Shown piece after piece: positions 25,786-34,845 of a stretch of 47,693 nucleotides of DNA. Origin of the DNA: CAYUIS01 sp964444825 (GTDB lineage: Bacteria; Chloroflexota; Anaerolineae; B4-G1); NCBI GenBank assembly GCA_964444825.1, contig CAYUIS010000020.1:1-47693 (forward strand), written 5' to 3'. Numbering within the stretch: the stretch's first letter is position 1; every line of letters begins with the position of its first letter. The translations under genes were made by a program, and so were the position numbers. A model generated the notes under the pieces. That model searched no databases. It saw only the letters and a list, made by a program, of their open reading frames with translations, and had not been told where the DNA came from.

Positions 25786-28407
25786 ATGTCCATAGACAAT
25801 ATCACTAGACGAATACTCGATTCACGTCAACACCTGATCCAAGACATAGAGGCTCCCACCCGCTCGCACGAAGCGGCCGAGGGAGGGTGCGGTGTTCTGG
25901 GTTTGGCCAGCAACGTCCCAGTCGCAGGACGACACCTGGTCGAAGGGGCAGCCCAAATGCACAACCGGGGCAACGGCAAGGGAGGCGGCATTGCTATGGC
26001 GGGACTCGACCCGGTTCAAATGCAGGTGTCCTCCGATACCCTGCGGGATGCCTATCTGATCCAGATCGCCTACCTCGACCCAGACGCCCGGCAGACGGTT
26101 GAGCAGAGCGGGCTGGTTTCCTTTGACTTGATTCAAGGTTACCGGGTGCCGAGGGTCGACGACTGGCACGATGTGCCAGGGTTGGAGGTATGCCCCCCCG
26201 ACGTATGGCGCTATTTCGTGCGCGTCAAGCCAGGGGCCCTGGCTCGCTTCAGCGAGGAACACGGGTTGGATACACTGCCTCCCCGAGCCGTCGAGGACGA
26301 GTTCGTCTACCAGAATTCATTCCACTTGAACCAACAGTTCTATGCCAGCCTGGGCGAGAAGCGCGCTTTTGTGCTCTGTCACGGGCGAGACATGATCGTC
26401 CTCAAGATCGTCGGCTATGCGGAGCAAGTGATCCAAACCTACCAACTGGAAAACATCACGGCTCGCATTTGGATCGCCCACCAGCGTTACCCCACCAAGG
26501 GACGGGTTTGGCACCCGGGCGGAGCCCATCCCTTCATCGGTCTGAACGAGGCGCTCGTCCACAACGGTGACTTTGCCAACTATCACGCCGTGAGCGAATA
26601 TCTGCACCAGCGCAACATCAGCCCTCAGTTCCTGACCGACACAGAGGTCTCGGTGCAGCTTTTCGATCTCTGGGATCGGGTCTATCGCTACCCCCTAGAA
26701 GTCACGCTGGAGGCGCTCGCCCCCACGACGGAGCGGGATTTCGTCGTGCTCCCGCGAGAGAAACAGGCGCTGTACCGCGCTATCCAATCTACCCACCTGC
26801 ACGCCTCACCGGATGGCCCGTGGTTCTTTATCATTGCCCGCTCCCATCCTGACAGGGGAGAATGGCAGCTCTTGGGCATTACGGATACAAGTATGCTCCG
26901 TCCCCAGGTCTTTGCTCTGTACGAGAACGGAGACGTTCAGCTTGGCCTCATCGCGTCGGAACGTCAGGCGATCAACTCTGCACTACGATCGTTGTCCGCA
27001 AAAGACGCTCGCTTTTTGCCATTGGCAGACAAGTACTGGGTCGCGCGAGGTGGCAGCCACACCGACGGAGGGGCGTTTGCCTTCACCGTTACTCGTCGTG
27101 CTTCTACCCTGGAGAAGGATGAGCAAGTCTACCTCGATTGCGTGAACAAATTCGGCGCACCGGTGCATGTGCCAAGGGGGCAGCACCACCTGGATCGTAC
27201 CCGGCTGAATCCCAGTAGAGCAGGCAGATCGTTTCAACAGACCCTACAGGCAAATGCCTATCACGCGATGGATGATGGCGGTCCGCCCACCCTGTTCCGC
27301 TGGGCGGCTACCGAATTGGCCCATTGGACGTACGATGAATCGGCTGCCCTTGCCGGTTTGCTGTGCGACCTGGGCAAGCACGGCCCAGACGAGTGGAGTT
27401 TCGCCCGCCAGGCGCTAACCCTGCTGCGCGACCGCCGCTACGATTCCGGTGAAAAGCGCCGAGCATCCCTCCTGAGCCTTTGGGACGAAGGACTGGGGCG
27501 GCTGCTCGATGGCGCCCCTCCCATAGACGACATCGCACGCCGTTTTTCGCGCATCGCCTGGGACACGAGAGCCACCCTACGTCGCCCCGAGAGACCAAAG
27601 AGCGCGTTGATCATCGACGCCCACGGCTTCCCACCGGAAGGAGAGGAAAGCGCCGCTCGCCTGCTAAGCGCCGCTTACGAGCTGGGCTGGCGCCATCTTT
27701 TCGCCTACAACTGGCACGGCGGGCGATTCGCCGCCTGCGGCCTGGGGCCAGACACTGCGGACGTGCGGATCGAGCTCTACGGTGACGTGGGCGACTATGC
27801 TGGCTCGGGTCTGGACGGAGCGGATGTACACATCCACGGCGATGCCCAGGACCAAGCGGGCCAGATTCTCAAGAGCGGCCGGCTGGTGATCCACGGTGAC
27901 GTGGGACAGACTTTCCTATACGGGGCCAAAGGTGGTACAATATATGTGCTGGGTAGTGCCGCCGGACGCCCCCTCATCAACGCAGTCGGGCGTCCTCGGG
28001 CGGTGATCAACGGCACGTGCCTGGATTACCTGGCGGAGTCATTCATGGCCGGCGACCCTTTGACAGGCGGAGGATTCGTGATCCTCAATGGCGTAACCTT
28101 CGATGAGCACGGGCGACTGACCGAGTTGGAGACGCCCTACCCTGGTGGCAATCTCTTCTCACTGGCATCAGGGGGGGCAGTCTATCTGCGGGACCCCCAT
28201 CGCCGAGTCGAGGACGACCAACTCAACGGTGGTCACTTTGTGCCGCTATCGGCGGATGACTGGACCCTCATCCAGCCGTACCTGCAGGAGAACGAACGCC
28301 TTTTCGGCATCCCGGTCCCAACGCTGCTGACGGTGGACGAAAAGGAGCAATCTCCTGCCGACGTCTACCGCAAGGTCGAGGTGCGCCCGCTGGTGGCGTT
28401 GGCATAG
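25786..28407 (+). CDS. Glutamine amidotransferase-GXGXG protein (split GltB)
   Basis: The 873-residue protein joins the two ends of classical GltB without its middle. Residues 1-34 look like a propeptide, and C35 in EGGCGVLG would become the N-terminal nucleophile of a class II glutaminase domain (about 35-400; AHQRYPTKGRVWHPGGAHPF and HNGDF are typical). An intermediate region follows (about 400-620), then a GXGXG beta-helix domain (about 625-800; GDVGDYAGSGLDGADVHIHG, then GDVGQTFLYGAKGG). The glutaminase would release ammonia for the synthase domain encoded 35 bp upstream. Separate GltB domains are known from archaea and some bacteria; this fusion pattern, with the synthase on its own gene, is less usual. 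Confidence 0.87.
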   Translation: MSIDNITRRILDSRQHLIQDIEAPTRSHEAAEGGCGVLGLASNVPVAGRHLVEGAAQMHNRGNGKGGGIAMAGLDPVQMQVSSDTLRDAYLIQIAYLDPDARQTVEQSGLVSFDLIQGYRVPRVDDWHDVPGLEVCPPDVWRYFVRVKPGALARFSEEHGLDTLPPRAVEDEFVYQNSFHLNQQFYASLGEKRAFVLCHGRDMIVLKIVGYAEQVIQTYQLENITARIWIAHQRYPTKGRVWHPGGAHPFIGLNEALVHNGDFANYHAVSEYLHQRNISPQFLTDTEVSVQLFDLWDRVYRYPLEVTLEALAPTTERDFVVLPREKQALYRAIQSTHLHASPDGPWFFIIARSHPDRGEWQLLGITDTSMLRPQVFALYENGDVQLGLIASERQAINSALRSLSAKDARFLPLADKYWVARGGSHTDGGAFAFTVTRRASTLEKDEQVYLDCVNKFGAPVHVPRGQHHLDRTRLNPSRAGRSFQQTLQANAYHAMDDGGPPTLFRWAATELAHWTYDESAALAGLLCDLGKHGPDEWSFARQALTLLRDRRYDSGEKRRASLLSLWDEGLGRLLDGAPPIDDIARRFSRIAWDTRATLRRPERPKSALIIDAHGFPPEGEESAARLLSAAYELGWRHLFAYNWHGGRFAACGLGPDTADVRIELYGDVGDYAGSGLDGADVHIHGDAQDQAGQILKSGRLVIHGDVGQTFLYGAKGGTIYVLGSAAGRPLINAVGRPRAVINGTCLDYLAESFMAGDPLTGGGFVILNGVTFDEHGRLTELETPYPGGNLFSLASGGAVYLRDPHRRVEDDQLNGGHFVPLSADDWTLIQPYLQENERLFGIPVPTLLTVDEKEQSPADVYRKVEVRPLVALA

Positions 28408-28503
28408 GTGGTCCCGCTCGGGCTAACGACCAGGGATAGCTCCGTTCAAGATAGCACGTCATAGCAACCGTACGGAGTCGATCGTAGCAACAGGAGGTGT
28501 CCT

Positions 28504-29613
28504 ATGGTCTCTATGCCTTCACTCACCATCGGCATCGAGGAAGAGTACCAGATCATCGACCCCGAGACGCGGGAGCTGCGTTCCTACATCCAGCAGTTTC
28601 TGGAAGAGGGACGGGTGGTCCTAGGCGAGCAGGTCAAGCCTGAGCTGTGGCAATCCCAGGTCGAAGTTGGCAGCCACATCTGTCGCAACGTCAGAGAAGT
28701 ACGCCAGGAGGTTGTCCGTCTGCGGCGCACCATCAAGAAGCTGGCAGCGGAACACGGATTGGTCATCGGGGCGGCAGGCACCCACCCGTTCTCAAGCTGG
28801 GAGAGCCAGGAAATCTCCTCCTTTGATCGTTACTATGGCCTGCTGGAGCAATTGCAGGCCGTGGCACGTCGACTATTGATCTTCGGCCTACACGTTCACA
28901 TCGGTATTGAAGACCCGGAACTGCGCATCGCGGTGATGAATCAGGCCCGCTACTTTGCCCCTCACATCCTGGCCCTCTCCACCAGCTCACCATTCTGGAT
29001 GGGACGCGACACCGGCCTTAAATCCTACCGCAGTATCGTGTTCGAGATGCTACCACGGACCGGTTTGCCGCCTTCCTTCAGTTCAGCCGCCCACTATGAG
29101 AGCTTTGTCAACACGCTCATCAGGACCGGGTGCATCGAAGAAGCGACCAAGATATGGTGGGACATCAGACCTCACGCCAAGTTTCCCACCCTGGAGTTCC
29201 GCATTACCGATATCTGCACCAAGGTAGACGAGGCGGTCTGCATCGCCGCGCTCTTCCAGGCCATCGTCGCCATGCTGGTCAAGCTGCGGATGCAGAACCG
29301 AAGCTGGCGAGACTATCGCCACGCCCTGATGATGGAGAACAAATGGCGGGCCGTACGCCACGGGATCGATGGCAAGCTGATAGATTTTGGCAAGGAAGAA
29401 GAGGTGCCGATGCGGTTCCTGGCCTGCGAGCTGCTGGAGATGGTTGACGATGTCGTGGACGAACTGGGCAGCCGTGAGGAAGTGAACTATGTCAACACCA
29501 TTCTGCGCGAGGGTACCAGCGCCGACAGGCAACTGGCCACATATCGCCGCACAGGGGACATCAAAGCAGTAGTCGATCAGATCGTCGCCGAGACGCAGGA
29601 AGGCTGGGAATAG
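28504..29613 (+). CDS. GCS2-family carboxylate-amine ligase (YbdK-like)
   Basis: A 369-residue enzyme of the glutamate-cysteine ligase type 2 family. It begins SLTIGIEEEYQIIDPETREL, the family's ATP/metal-binding glutamate motif, followed by ELWQSQVEVGSHICRNV, AAGTHPFSSW, GLHVHIGI and TLEFRITDICTKVDEAV. Members ligate an amino acid amine to a glutamate-like carboxylate with ATP; some make gamma-glutamylcysteine. A perfect AGGAGGTG site precedes the ATG. It lies behind the glutamate synthase genes and 1 bp before nadE, so probably shares their transcript. Its substrate is not determinable here. Confidence 0.85.
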   Translation: MVSMPSLTIGIEEEYQIIDPETRELRSYIQQFLEEGRVVLGEQVKPELWQSQVEVGSHICRNVREVRQEVVRLRRTIKKLAAEHGLVIGAAGTHPFSSWESQEISSFDRYYGLLEQLQAVARRLLIFGLHVHIGIEDPELRIAVMNQARYFAPHILALSTSSPFWMGRDTGLKSYRSIVFEMLPRTGLPPSFSSAAHYESFVNTLIRTGCIEEATKIWWDIRPHAKFPTLEFRITDICTKVDEAVCIAALFQAIVAMLVKLRMQNRSWRDYRHALMMENKWRAVRHGIDGKLIDFGKEEEVPMRFLACELLEMVDDVVDELGSREEVNYVNTILREGTSADRQLATYRRTGDIKAVVDQIVAETQEGWE

Positions 29614-29614
29614 A

Positions 29615-31402
29615 GTGAACGGGCACGGGTCGCACCACGACGTGAGGACAAGCACACGACAACCAGGGCTGCGTATTGCGCTGGCACAGATCAACACCAC
29701 CGTGGGTGACCTGAGCGGGAACGCTGCAAAGATCATCGCTTTCCTCGATCGAGCGCGGGACAAGGGCGCCAACCTGGTGCTCTTTCCAGAACTGGCGATC
29801 ACCGGCTACCCCCCGGAGGATCTGCTGCTCAAACCGTCCTTTGTCGCCGCTAGCCGTGAGGCGCTTGAGGAGATAGCCGTCACCACTCACGGTTTGACCG
29901 CCGTCGTGGGCTTTGCCGAAGCCGAGGGCGATGTGTACAACGCCGCTGCCGTGCTCCACGATGGCCAACTGGCGGGGGTCTACCGCAAACATTACCTGCC
30001 AAGCTACGGCGTTTTTGACGAGGACCGCACCTTTCGGGCCGGGAAAGAGAACCGGGTCTTTAGTCTGGACGACGTGACCGTGGGGGTCAGTATCTGCGAG
30101 GACATCTGGTATCCCGAAGGCCCTCCCCAGATGCAGGCGCGCCTAGGCGCTCAACTCCTGGCGAACATCTCCGCCTCTCCCTATCACGCCGGCAAGGGTG
30201 CGGCGCGGGAGAGGATGCTCGCCACCCGTGCTGCCGACAATGTAGCAGTCGTCGCCTTCTGCAACCTCGTCGGTGGGCAGGACGGACTCGTGTTTGACGG
30301 CGGCAGCGTGATCTTTGACGAGCGGGGCGACCTGGTGGCCCGAGGAGCACAGTTCGATGAGGATCTGGTCATAGCCGACGTGGACGTGGGGGGCGTATTC
30401 CGTCAGCGCCTGCACGACCCACGCCTGCGCAAGCACGGCCCCTATCCCATCTCCCCTCCCGAGCGCGATAACGGTGAGGCAGTCGCTTTGCCATCGATAG
30501 AGCGGCCCGACCCCCGGCCCGGCCCGACCACGCCACACATCATCCCGCCGCTCCCACGCCTGGAAGAGATCTACCGCGCCCTGACGATGGGCACGCGGGA
30601 CTATGTCCATAAGAACGGGTTCCGGAAGGCCGTGATCGGGCTCTCCGGCGGTGTGGATTCGTCGCTCGTCGCCTGCATCGCCGCCGACGCGTTGGGATCG
30701 GAGAACGTGAGCGGTGTGGCGATGCCGTCCCGATACTCGGCCAGCTTCAGCGAGACGGATGCAGCGCGCCTGGCCGACAATCTGGGCATCCACTTCCACG
30801 TCATCCCCATCGAACATCCCTTCCAGGCCTACCTGGATACACTGGCAAGCACGTTTGCCGGCGTAGAGCCAGACGTGACGGAGGAAAACCTCCAGGCCCG
30901 CGTGCGGGGGAACCTGTTGATGGCCCTATCCAACAAGTTCGGCTGGCTGGTACTGACCACCGGAAACAAGAGCGAGATGAGCGTCGGCTACGCCACGCTG
31001 TACGGTGATATGGCCGGTGGATTCGCCACCATCAAGGACGTGCCCAAGATGCTGGTGTACGAACTGGCCGACTGGCGGAACGCGCAAGAAGGAGGCCCCG
31101 TCATCCCGGAGCGCGTGTTGACCCGGCCGCCATCGGCCGAGCTGCGACCAGATCAGAAGGATTCTGACAGCCTCCCGCCCTACGAGGTGCTAGACCCGAT
31201 CCTGCAAGCCTACGTCGAAGAGGACGCCAGCCTGGCCGAGATCGTGGCGCTGGGCTTAAGCGAGCCATTAGTGCGGAAGGTGATGGGTTTGGTCGATCGA
31301 AACGAATACAAGCGCCGCCAGGCCCCGCCAGGCGTCAAGATCACCCCCCGTGCCTTTGGCAAGGACCGCCGCCTGCCGATCACCAACCGATTCCAGGGCT
31401 AG
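29615..31402 (+). CDS. nadE: Glutamine-hydrolysing NAD+ synthetase
   Basis: NadE amidates nicotinate adenine dinucleotide to NAD+, using ammonia tunnelled from glutamine. The 595-residue form has an N-terminal nitrilase-type glutaminase with the triad E59 (FPELAITGYPPEDLL), K125 (VYRKHYLPSYGVFDE) and C161 (SICEDIWYPEGP). A C-terminal synthetase follows with the P-loop IGLSGGVDSSLVA and TGNKSEMSVGYATLYGDMAGG. The GTG start lies 1 bp after the stop of the preceding gene, with no strong ribosome-binding site visible; coupled translation is likely. Internal starts before residue 18 are possible. Confidence 0.97.
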   Translation: MNGHGSHHDVRTSTRQPGLRIALAQINTTVGDLSGNAAKIIAFLDRARDKGANLVLFPELAITGYPPEDLLLKPSFVAASREALEEIAVTTHGLTAVVGFAEAEGDVYNAAAVLHDGQLAGVYRKHYLPSYGVFDEDRTFRAGKENRVFSLDDVTVGVSICEDIWYPEGPPQMQARLGAQLLANISASPYHAGKGAARERMLATRAADNVAVVAFCNLVGGQDGLVFDGGSVIFDERGDLVARGAQFDEDLVIADVDVGGVFRQRLHDPRLRKHGPYPISPPERDNGEAVALPSIERPDPRPGPTTPHIIPPLPRLEEIYRALTMGTRDYVHKNGFRKAVIGLSGGVDSSLVACIAADALGSENVSGVAMPSRYSASFSETDAARLADNLGIHFHVIPIEHPFQAYLDTLASTFAGVEPDVTEENLQARVRGNLLMALSNKFGWLVLTTGNKSEMSVGYATLYGDMAGGFATIKDVPKMLVYELADWRNAQEGGPVIPERVLTRPPSAELRPDQKDSDSLPPYEVLDPILQAYVEEDASLAEIVALGLSEPLVRKVMGLVDRNEYKRRQAPPGVKITPRAFGKDRRLPITNRFQG

Positions 31403-31422
31403 AGCATCACCAGGGAGACACG

Positions 31423-32652
31423 ATGCACATCCGCTATCTCAGCTTGACCAACTTTCGCAACTATGCCCGGCTAGAACTGACCTTACCTGAGCGTCCGCTT
31501 CTTCTCTATGGTGCCAACGCCCAAGGCAAGACGAGCCTATTGGAAGCGGTCTATGTGCTCGCCACAGGTTCCTCTCCCCTCACATCCCTGGATCGTCAGT
31601 TGATCCGGTGGGAGGCCGAGACCGAAGGGTTGCCGTACGCTCGCGTGTGGGCGGAGGTTGTATGTCGCGGTCGTATCTATGAAATCGAGATCATCCTGGA
31701 GAAAAAACCGCTGATCAACGGCAACGAACGGATGCAGAAAACGATCCGCATAGATCGAGTCCGGAAGCGGCGCGCCGACTTGGCCGGCAGGCTGAACGCG
31801 GTGCTCTTTATGCCCCAAGACGTGGAATTGGTCTCGGGTCCGCCGGCTGGTCGCCGGCGCTATATGGATAGCGCGCTATGTCAGGTAGACGAGGCCTATT
31901 GTGTGGCACTGGAGCAGTACACCGAAGCGTTGCGCCAACGTAACGCCATCCTGCGCCACCTGCGAGACGAGGGAGGCGATCCATCCCAGTTGGCCCCGTT
32001 TGAGGAAACGATGGCCTGCCAGGGAGTTGTCGTGGCCAGAGAGCGACGCAAGCTGGTGGCCGCCCTCTCACAACGCGCCGCACGCACACACCTACAACTC
32101 ACGGGTCAGGCCGAGTGGCTGCAACTGGTCTACCAGTCCAACTTTGATCCCGCTGCCCCTCCAGAGGCAAAGTATCAGATGGGGCTGGGCCTGGACTACA
32201 ATGGGCCGCCTGCAGAAGTCGGAGAAGCAGGATTGGTGGATGCTTTTCGGAATGCCCTCAAAGCCCGACGACGTGAAGATATCGCCCGGGGGATGACGCT
32301 CACCGGACCGCACCGGGACGAGATGCGCTTCGTCGCCGGAAGCCCCACCCAGGGCACCCACGAGGTGGACCTGGGAGTCTACGGCTCCCGGGGACAGCAG
32401 CGCACGGCGGTATTGTCGCTCAAACTGGCCGAGCTGGGGTGGATGCAGGAGCAGACAGGGGATACGCCGGTGCTTCTGCTGGATGAGGTGCTGGCCGAGC
32501 TAGACGCTGCTCGGCGGCGCTATCTCCTAGCCCAAGTGGATAGTGTGGAGCAGGGACTGCTCACCGCCACGGACCCGGAGATGTTCAGCGCCGCGTTCCG
32601 AGAGCGGGCGGTGCTGTGGGAAGTGCGCGCTGGCGTTGTGAGCACTGATTAA
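31423..32652 (+). CDS. recF: DNA replication and repair protein RecF
   Basis: RecF is an SMC-like ATPase that helps load RecA at gapped DNA. The 409 residues show the N-terminal LTNFRNYARLEL strand, a Walker A at residues 30-38 (GANAQGKTS), the KRRADLAGRLNAVLFMPQD segment, the ABC-type signature YGSRGQQRTAVLSLKLAEL and Walker B LLLDEVLAELDAARR. It follows nadE by 20 bp with a GGGAGA site. The recF gene is not next to dnaA/dnaN/gyrB here, as also seen in other Chloroflexota. Its last 4 bp overlap the convergent rsmG. Confidence 0.96.
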   Translation: MHIRYLSLTNFRNYARLELTLPERPLLLYGANAQGKTSLLEAVYVLATGSSPLTSLDRQLIRWEAETEGLPYARVWAEVVCRGRIYEIEIILEKKPLINGNERMQKTIRIDRVRKRRADLAGRLNAVLFMPQDVELVSGPPAGRRRYMDSALCQVDEAYCVALEQYTEALRQRNAILRHLRDEGGDPSQLAPFEETMACQGVVVARERRKLVAALSQRAARTHLQLTGQAEWLQLVYQSNFDPAAPPEAKYQMGLGLDYNGPPAEVGEAGLVDAFRNALKARRREDIARGMTLTGPHRDEMRFVAGSPTQGTHEVDLGVYGSRGQQRTAVLSLKLAELGWMQEQTGDTPVLLLDEVLAELDAARRRYLLAQVDSVEQGLLTATDPEMFSAAFRERAVLWEVRAGVVSTD

Positions 32653-33407
32653 TCAGAGGCTTGACCAACCGGTGTTTGGGTCGGCTGACCCGTGATGGGT
32701 CGTTTCTTCGGCATACCGGGCCGACGCGGGTATTTCTCTGGCGTGGCAGCCACCTTGTCGATCACCACGAGGTACCGCGTCTCGGCCAGCCCTCGTAGCT
32801 CTACCGGCTGCAGGTGCCGCACTCTACCCCCCAATGCAGTGGTAGCCGCATCTGACGCGTGCACCTCAATGGGGGCTCCCTCCCCTTTCTGGGCCAGCAT
32901 CGCCCCTTTCACCCGTACGAGCGGCAATAGGTACTCTGCCAACGTGGGCATTTCCACCACAGCGCGGGCCAAGGCCCAGTCGTATGCCTCTCGATGGTCC
33001 GGATCGCGTCCCAACTCCTCCGCCCGTCCGTGAATCACCTCGACCTGCTGTAACTCTAGCTCACGAACGAGGTGCTCTAGAAAGGTCACTTTCTTGCGAG
33101 TCGCATCGAGCAGAGTCAACTTTATCCCTGGACAGATGATCTTGAGCGGCAATCCTGGAAACCCCGCCCCGGTGCCCACGTCGATCACGCGCTGCCCGGC
33201 AGACAGCTCCTTCAGTGGGAGCACCTTCAGGCAAGAGAGCGAATCCAAAAAGTGCCGCACCTGAACCCCCTCACGATCGGTGATAGCCGTCAGGTTAAAA
33301 CGTTGATTCCACGCCACCAACTCGCGATAGTAAACCTCGAAAGCAGCCAGATGGCGCTCGGTAAGTGTGATACGCAGCTCATTCGCACCGGCAATCAGTG
33401 ATTCCAC
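32649..33407 (-). CDS. rsmG: 16S rRNA (guanine-N7)-methyltransferase RsmG
   Basis: RsmG (GidB) methylates G527 of 16S rRNA with S-adenosylmethionine. The 252-residue protein has the family's N-terminal helix ELVAWNQRFNLTAIT, the SAM-binding motif VIDVGTGAGFPGLPLKI, and DATRKKVTFLEHLV. A low-complexity Pro/Thr tail follows residue 230 (PITGQPTQTPVGQ). The start is GTG. The promoter's predicted start site falls on this codon, so the mRNA may be leaderless. The gene converges on recF with a 4-bp overlap. Confidence 0.95.
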   Translation of the reverse strand: MESLIAGANELRITLTERHLAAFEVYYRELVAWNQRFNLTAITDREGVQVRHFLDSLSCLKVLPLKELSAGQRVIDVGTGAGFPGLPLKIICPGIKLTLLDATRKKVTFLEHLVRELELQQVEVIHGRAEELGRDPDHREAYDWALARAVVEMPTLAEYLLPLVRVKGAMLAQKGEGAPIEVHASDAATTALGGRVRHLQPVELRGLAETRYLVVIDKVAATPEKYPRRPGMPKKRPITGQPTQTPVGQASD

Positions 33408-33413
33408 GTCCAG

Positions 33414-33442
33414 ATTATACTCCAGGGCTCTGAGCCTAGCAA
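33414..33442 (-). promoter_or_regulatory. Promoter for rsmG, predicting a leaderless transcript
   Basis: On the minus strand TTGCTA (plus 33437-33442), 17 bp, consensus TATAAT (plus 33414-33419). Only six bases separate the -10 from the GTG start codon, so the first transcribed base should be at or next to the G of GTG. Confidence 0.65.
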
Positions 33443-33444
33443 CC

Positions 33445-33484
33445 CAAAAGAGCAGCCGCCCAACCCCTCTATCGGTCAGGCGGC
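33445..33484 (-). terminator. Intrinsic terminator of apgM
   Basis: On the minus strand GCCGCCTGACC pairs with GGTTGGGCGGC (plus 33455-33484; 11 bp with two G-U pairs, 8-base loop), followed by TGCTCTTTTG. It lies 46 bp after the apgM stop and just upstream of the rsmG promoter. Confidence 0.65.
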
Positions 33485-33530
33485 CTAAAACAGGGTTCTT
33501 GCGGAAAAGGTGCAGACTGGTTGGGTCGAT

Positions 33531-34736
33531 TCAGGCTCCGTATTTAGCCAAGCGCCCCGCATAGCCCATTGCCAGGGGCATCAGATCCGTATTGTGGATG
33601 TGGCCCAGGCCACCGGCCATACACGGGCGTTCCCCGAATTGCGTCACCCCGTCGCGACGAACATACTTTGCGTACAGGAGCACAGGTAGCTCGTGCCAAC
33701 TGTGCGACTTCCACACCGCCGGGGTGGAGTGATCGCCAGTGATGATCACCACGTCTGGGTTCAGGGCCAGGATATCCGGCATCACAGTATCCAGGTGCTC
33801 GATCACCTGCACCTTGCCCTCGAAATCGCCGTCCTCTCCCCGGCTGTCGGTCTTTTTGACGTGGAAGAAAAAGAAGTCATAGTCGTCCCAGTGCTGCGTC
33901 AGGGTTTGGACCTCTGCCTCAATGGTCTCGCCGGTAGGCAACACCTCCATGCCGGCCAACTTGGCGACCCCGCGGTACATAGGATAGGTGGCGATAGCGC
34001 CGCAACGGAGCTTGTAGACCTCGGGCATCTGGGGCAGCCCGGGATCCTTGGCAATACCACGGAGATTGCAGCCGTTGGCCGGGCTCTCATCGGACAGTAG
34101 ATTCCGGGCCTCCGCCATCCACTGATTGAGCAGTTCCGCCGCTGGTTTCGCTTGAGGGCGGAGAGCCTCCACCGGCAACGGCGGCTTGCCCACCTGCTGG
34201 GGATCCGTCTCAGTCAGACCGTCGACCAATCCCTCCCCCCGCAGCACCAGCACAAAACGATACTCTTTCACCGGCTCGACAAACACCTCTACACCCGGCA
34301 GCCGAATCTGACGCAGTTTCTCACACAGTCGTGCCCCGATCTCTGTGGGAATCCTACCTGCCCTGCGATCGGTGATGAGACCTTTAGCGTCGAGCGTGCA
34401 AAAGTTGCCCCGAGCTGCCAGATCGCCAGGCTGAAGATCGAAACCGATACCCAAAGCCTCCAACACGCCGCGCCCGATATCGAAACGGAGCGGGTCGTAG
34501 CCGAATAGAGACAGATGCCCCGGTCCGCTGCCTGGCGTGACACCCGGCGCGACAGGCATTCCCATACCACAGATGGAACGTGCCGCCAGAGAGTCGAGAT
34601 TGGGTGTTTGAGCTGCCTCCAGCTCTGTCAGTCCATCCGGGGTCAACGGCAGCCCGCCCACTCCATCGATCACAAGTAAGAGAATCTTGGTCTGGCCCTC
34701 AATGGCCAGCTTGCGCATCAGATCCAGATCAGCCAT
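33531..34736 (-). CDS. apgM: 2,3-bisphosphoglycerate-independent phosphoglycerate mutase, archaeal type
   Basis: ApgM interconverts 3- and 2-phosphoglycerate in glycolysis and gluconeogenesis. The 401-residue protein belongs to the alkaline-phosphatase-like superfamily: the metal-binding LLLVIDGVGGLP strand, TPNLDSLAARS, and the GVTPGSGPGHLSLFGYDP motif with the nucleophilic serine. Downstream are FFFHVKKTDSRGEDGD and the metal-ligand motif VIITGDHSTP, then GLGHIHNTDL. It is the archaeal ApgM type, not the 510-residue GpmI. A separate terminator follows. YvcK and gap elsewhere in the window are related to the same central pathway. Confidence 0.95.
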   Translation of the reverse strand: MADLDLMRKLAIEGQTKILLLVIDGVGGLPLTPDGLTELEAAQTPNLDSLAARSICGMGMPVAPGVTPGSGPGHLSLFGYDPLRFDIGRGVLEALGIGFDLQPGDLAARGNFCTLDAKGLITDRRAGRIPTEIGARLCEKLRQIRLPGVEVFVEPVKEYRFVLVLRGEGLVDGLTETDPQQVGKPPLPVEALRPQAKPAAELLNQWMAEARNLLSDESPANGCNLRGIAKDPGLPQMPEVYKLRCGAIATYPMYRGVAKLAGMEVLPTGETIEAEVQTLTQHWDDYDFFFFHVKKTDSRGEDGDFEGKVQVIEHLDTVMPDILALNPDVVIITGDHSTPAVWKSHSWHELPVLLYAKYVRRDGVTQFGERPCMAGGLGHIHNTDLMPLAMGYAGRLAKYGA

Positions 34737-34770
34737 TATTGCTCCTTATCACCTACAACGCTCCAACGTA

Positions 34771-34805
34771 CAAGCAGACAAGAGAATACGTCTCCTGTCT
34801 ACTTG
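34771..34805 (-). terminator. Long imperfect hairpin between the ABC ATPase gene and apgM
   Basis: CAAGCAGACA (34771-34780) opposes TGTCTACTTG (34796-34805) with one mismatch, and GAGA/TCTC (34782-34785 with 34791-34794) extend it inward around the loop ATACG. There is no T-tract on either side, so it may be an mRNA-stabilising stem or a weak terminator. Confidence 0.35.
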
Positions 34806-34845
34806 CACCTTCGTACTAGCTTCCCTGCCTACGCGTCCGCGTGCC

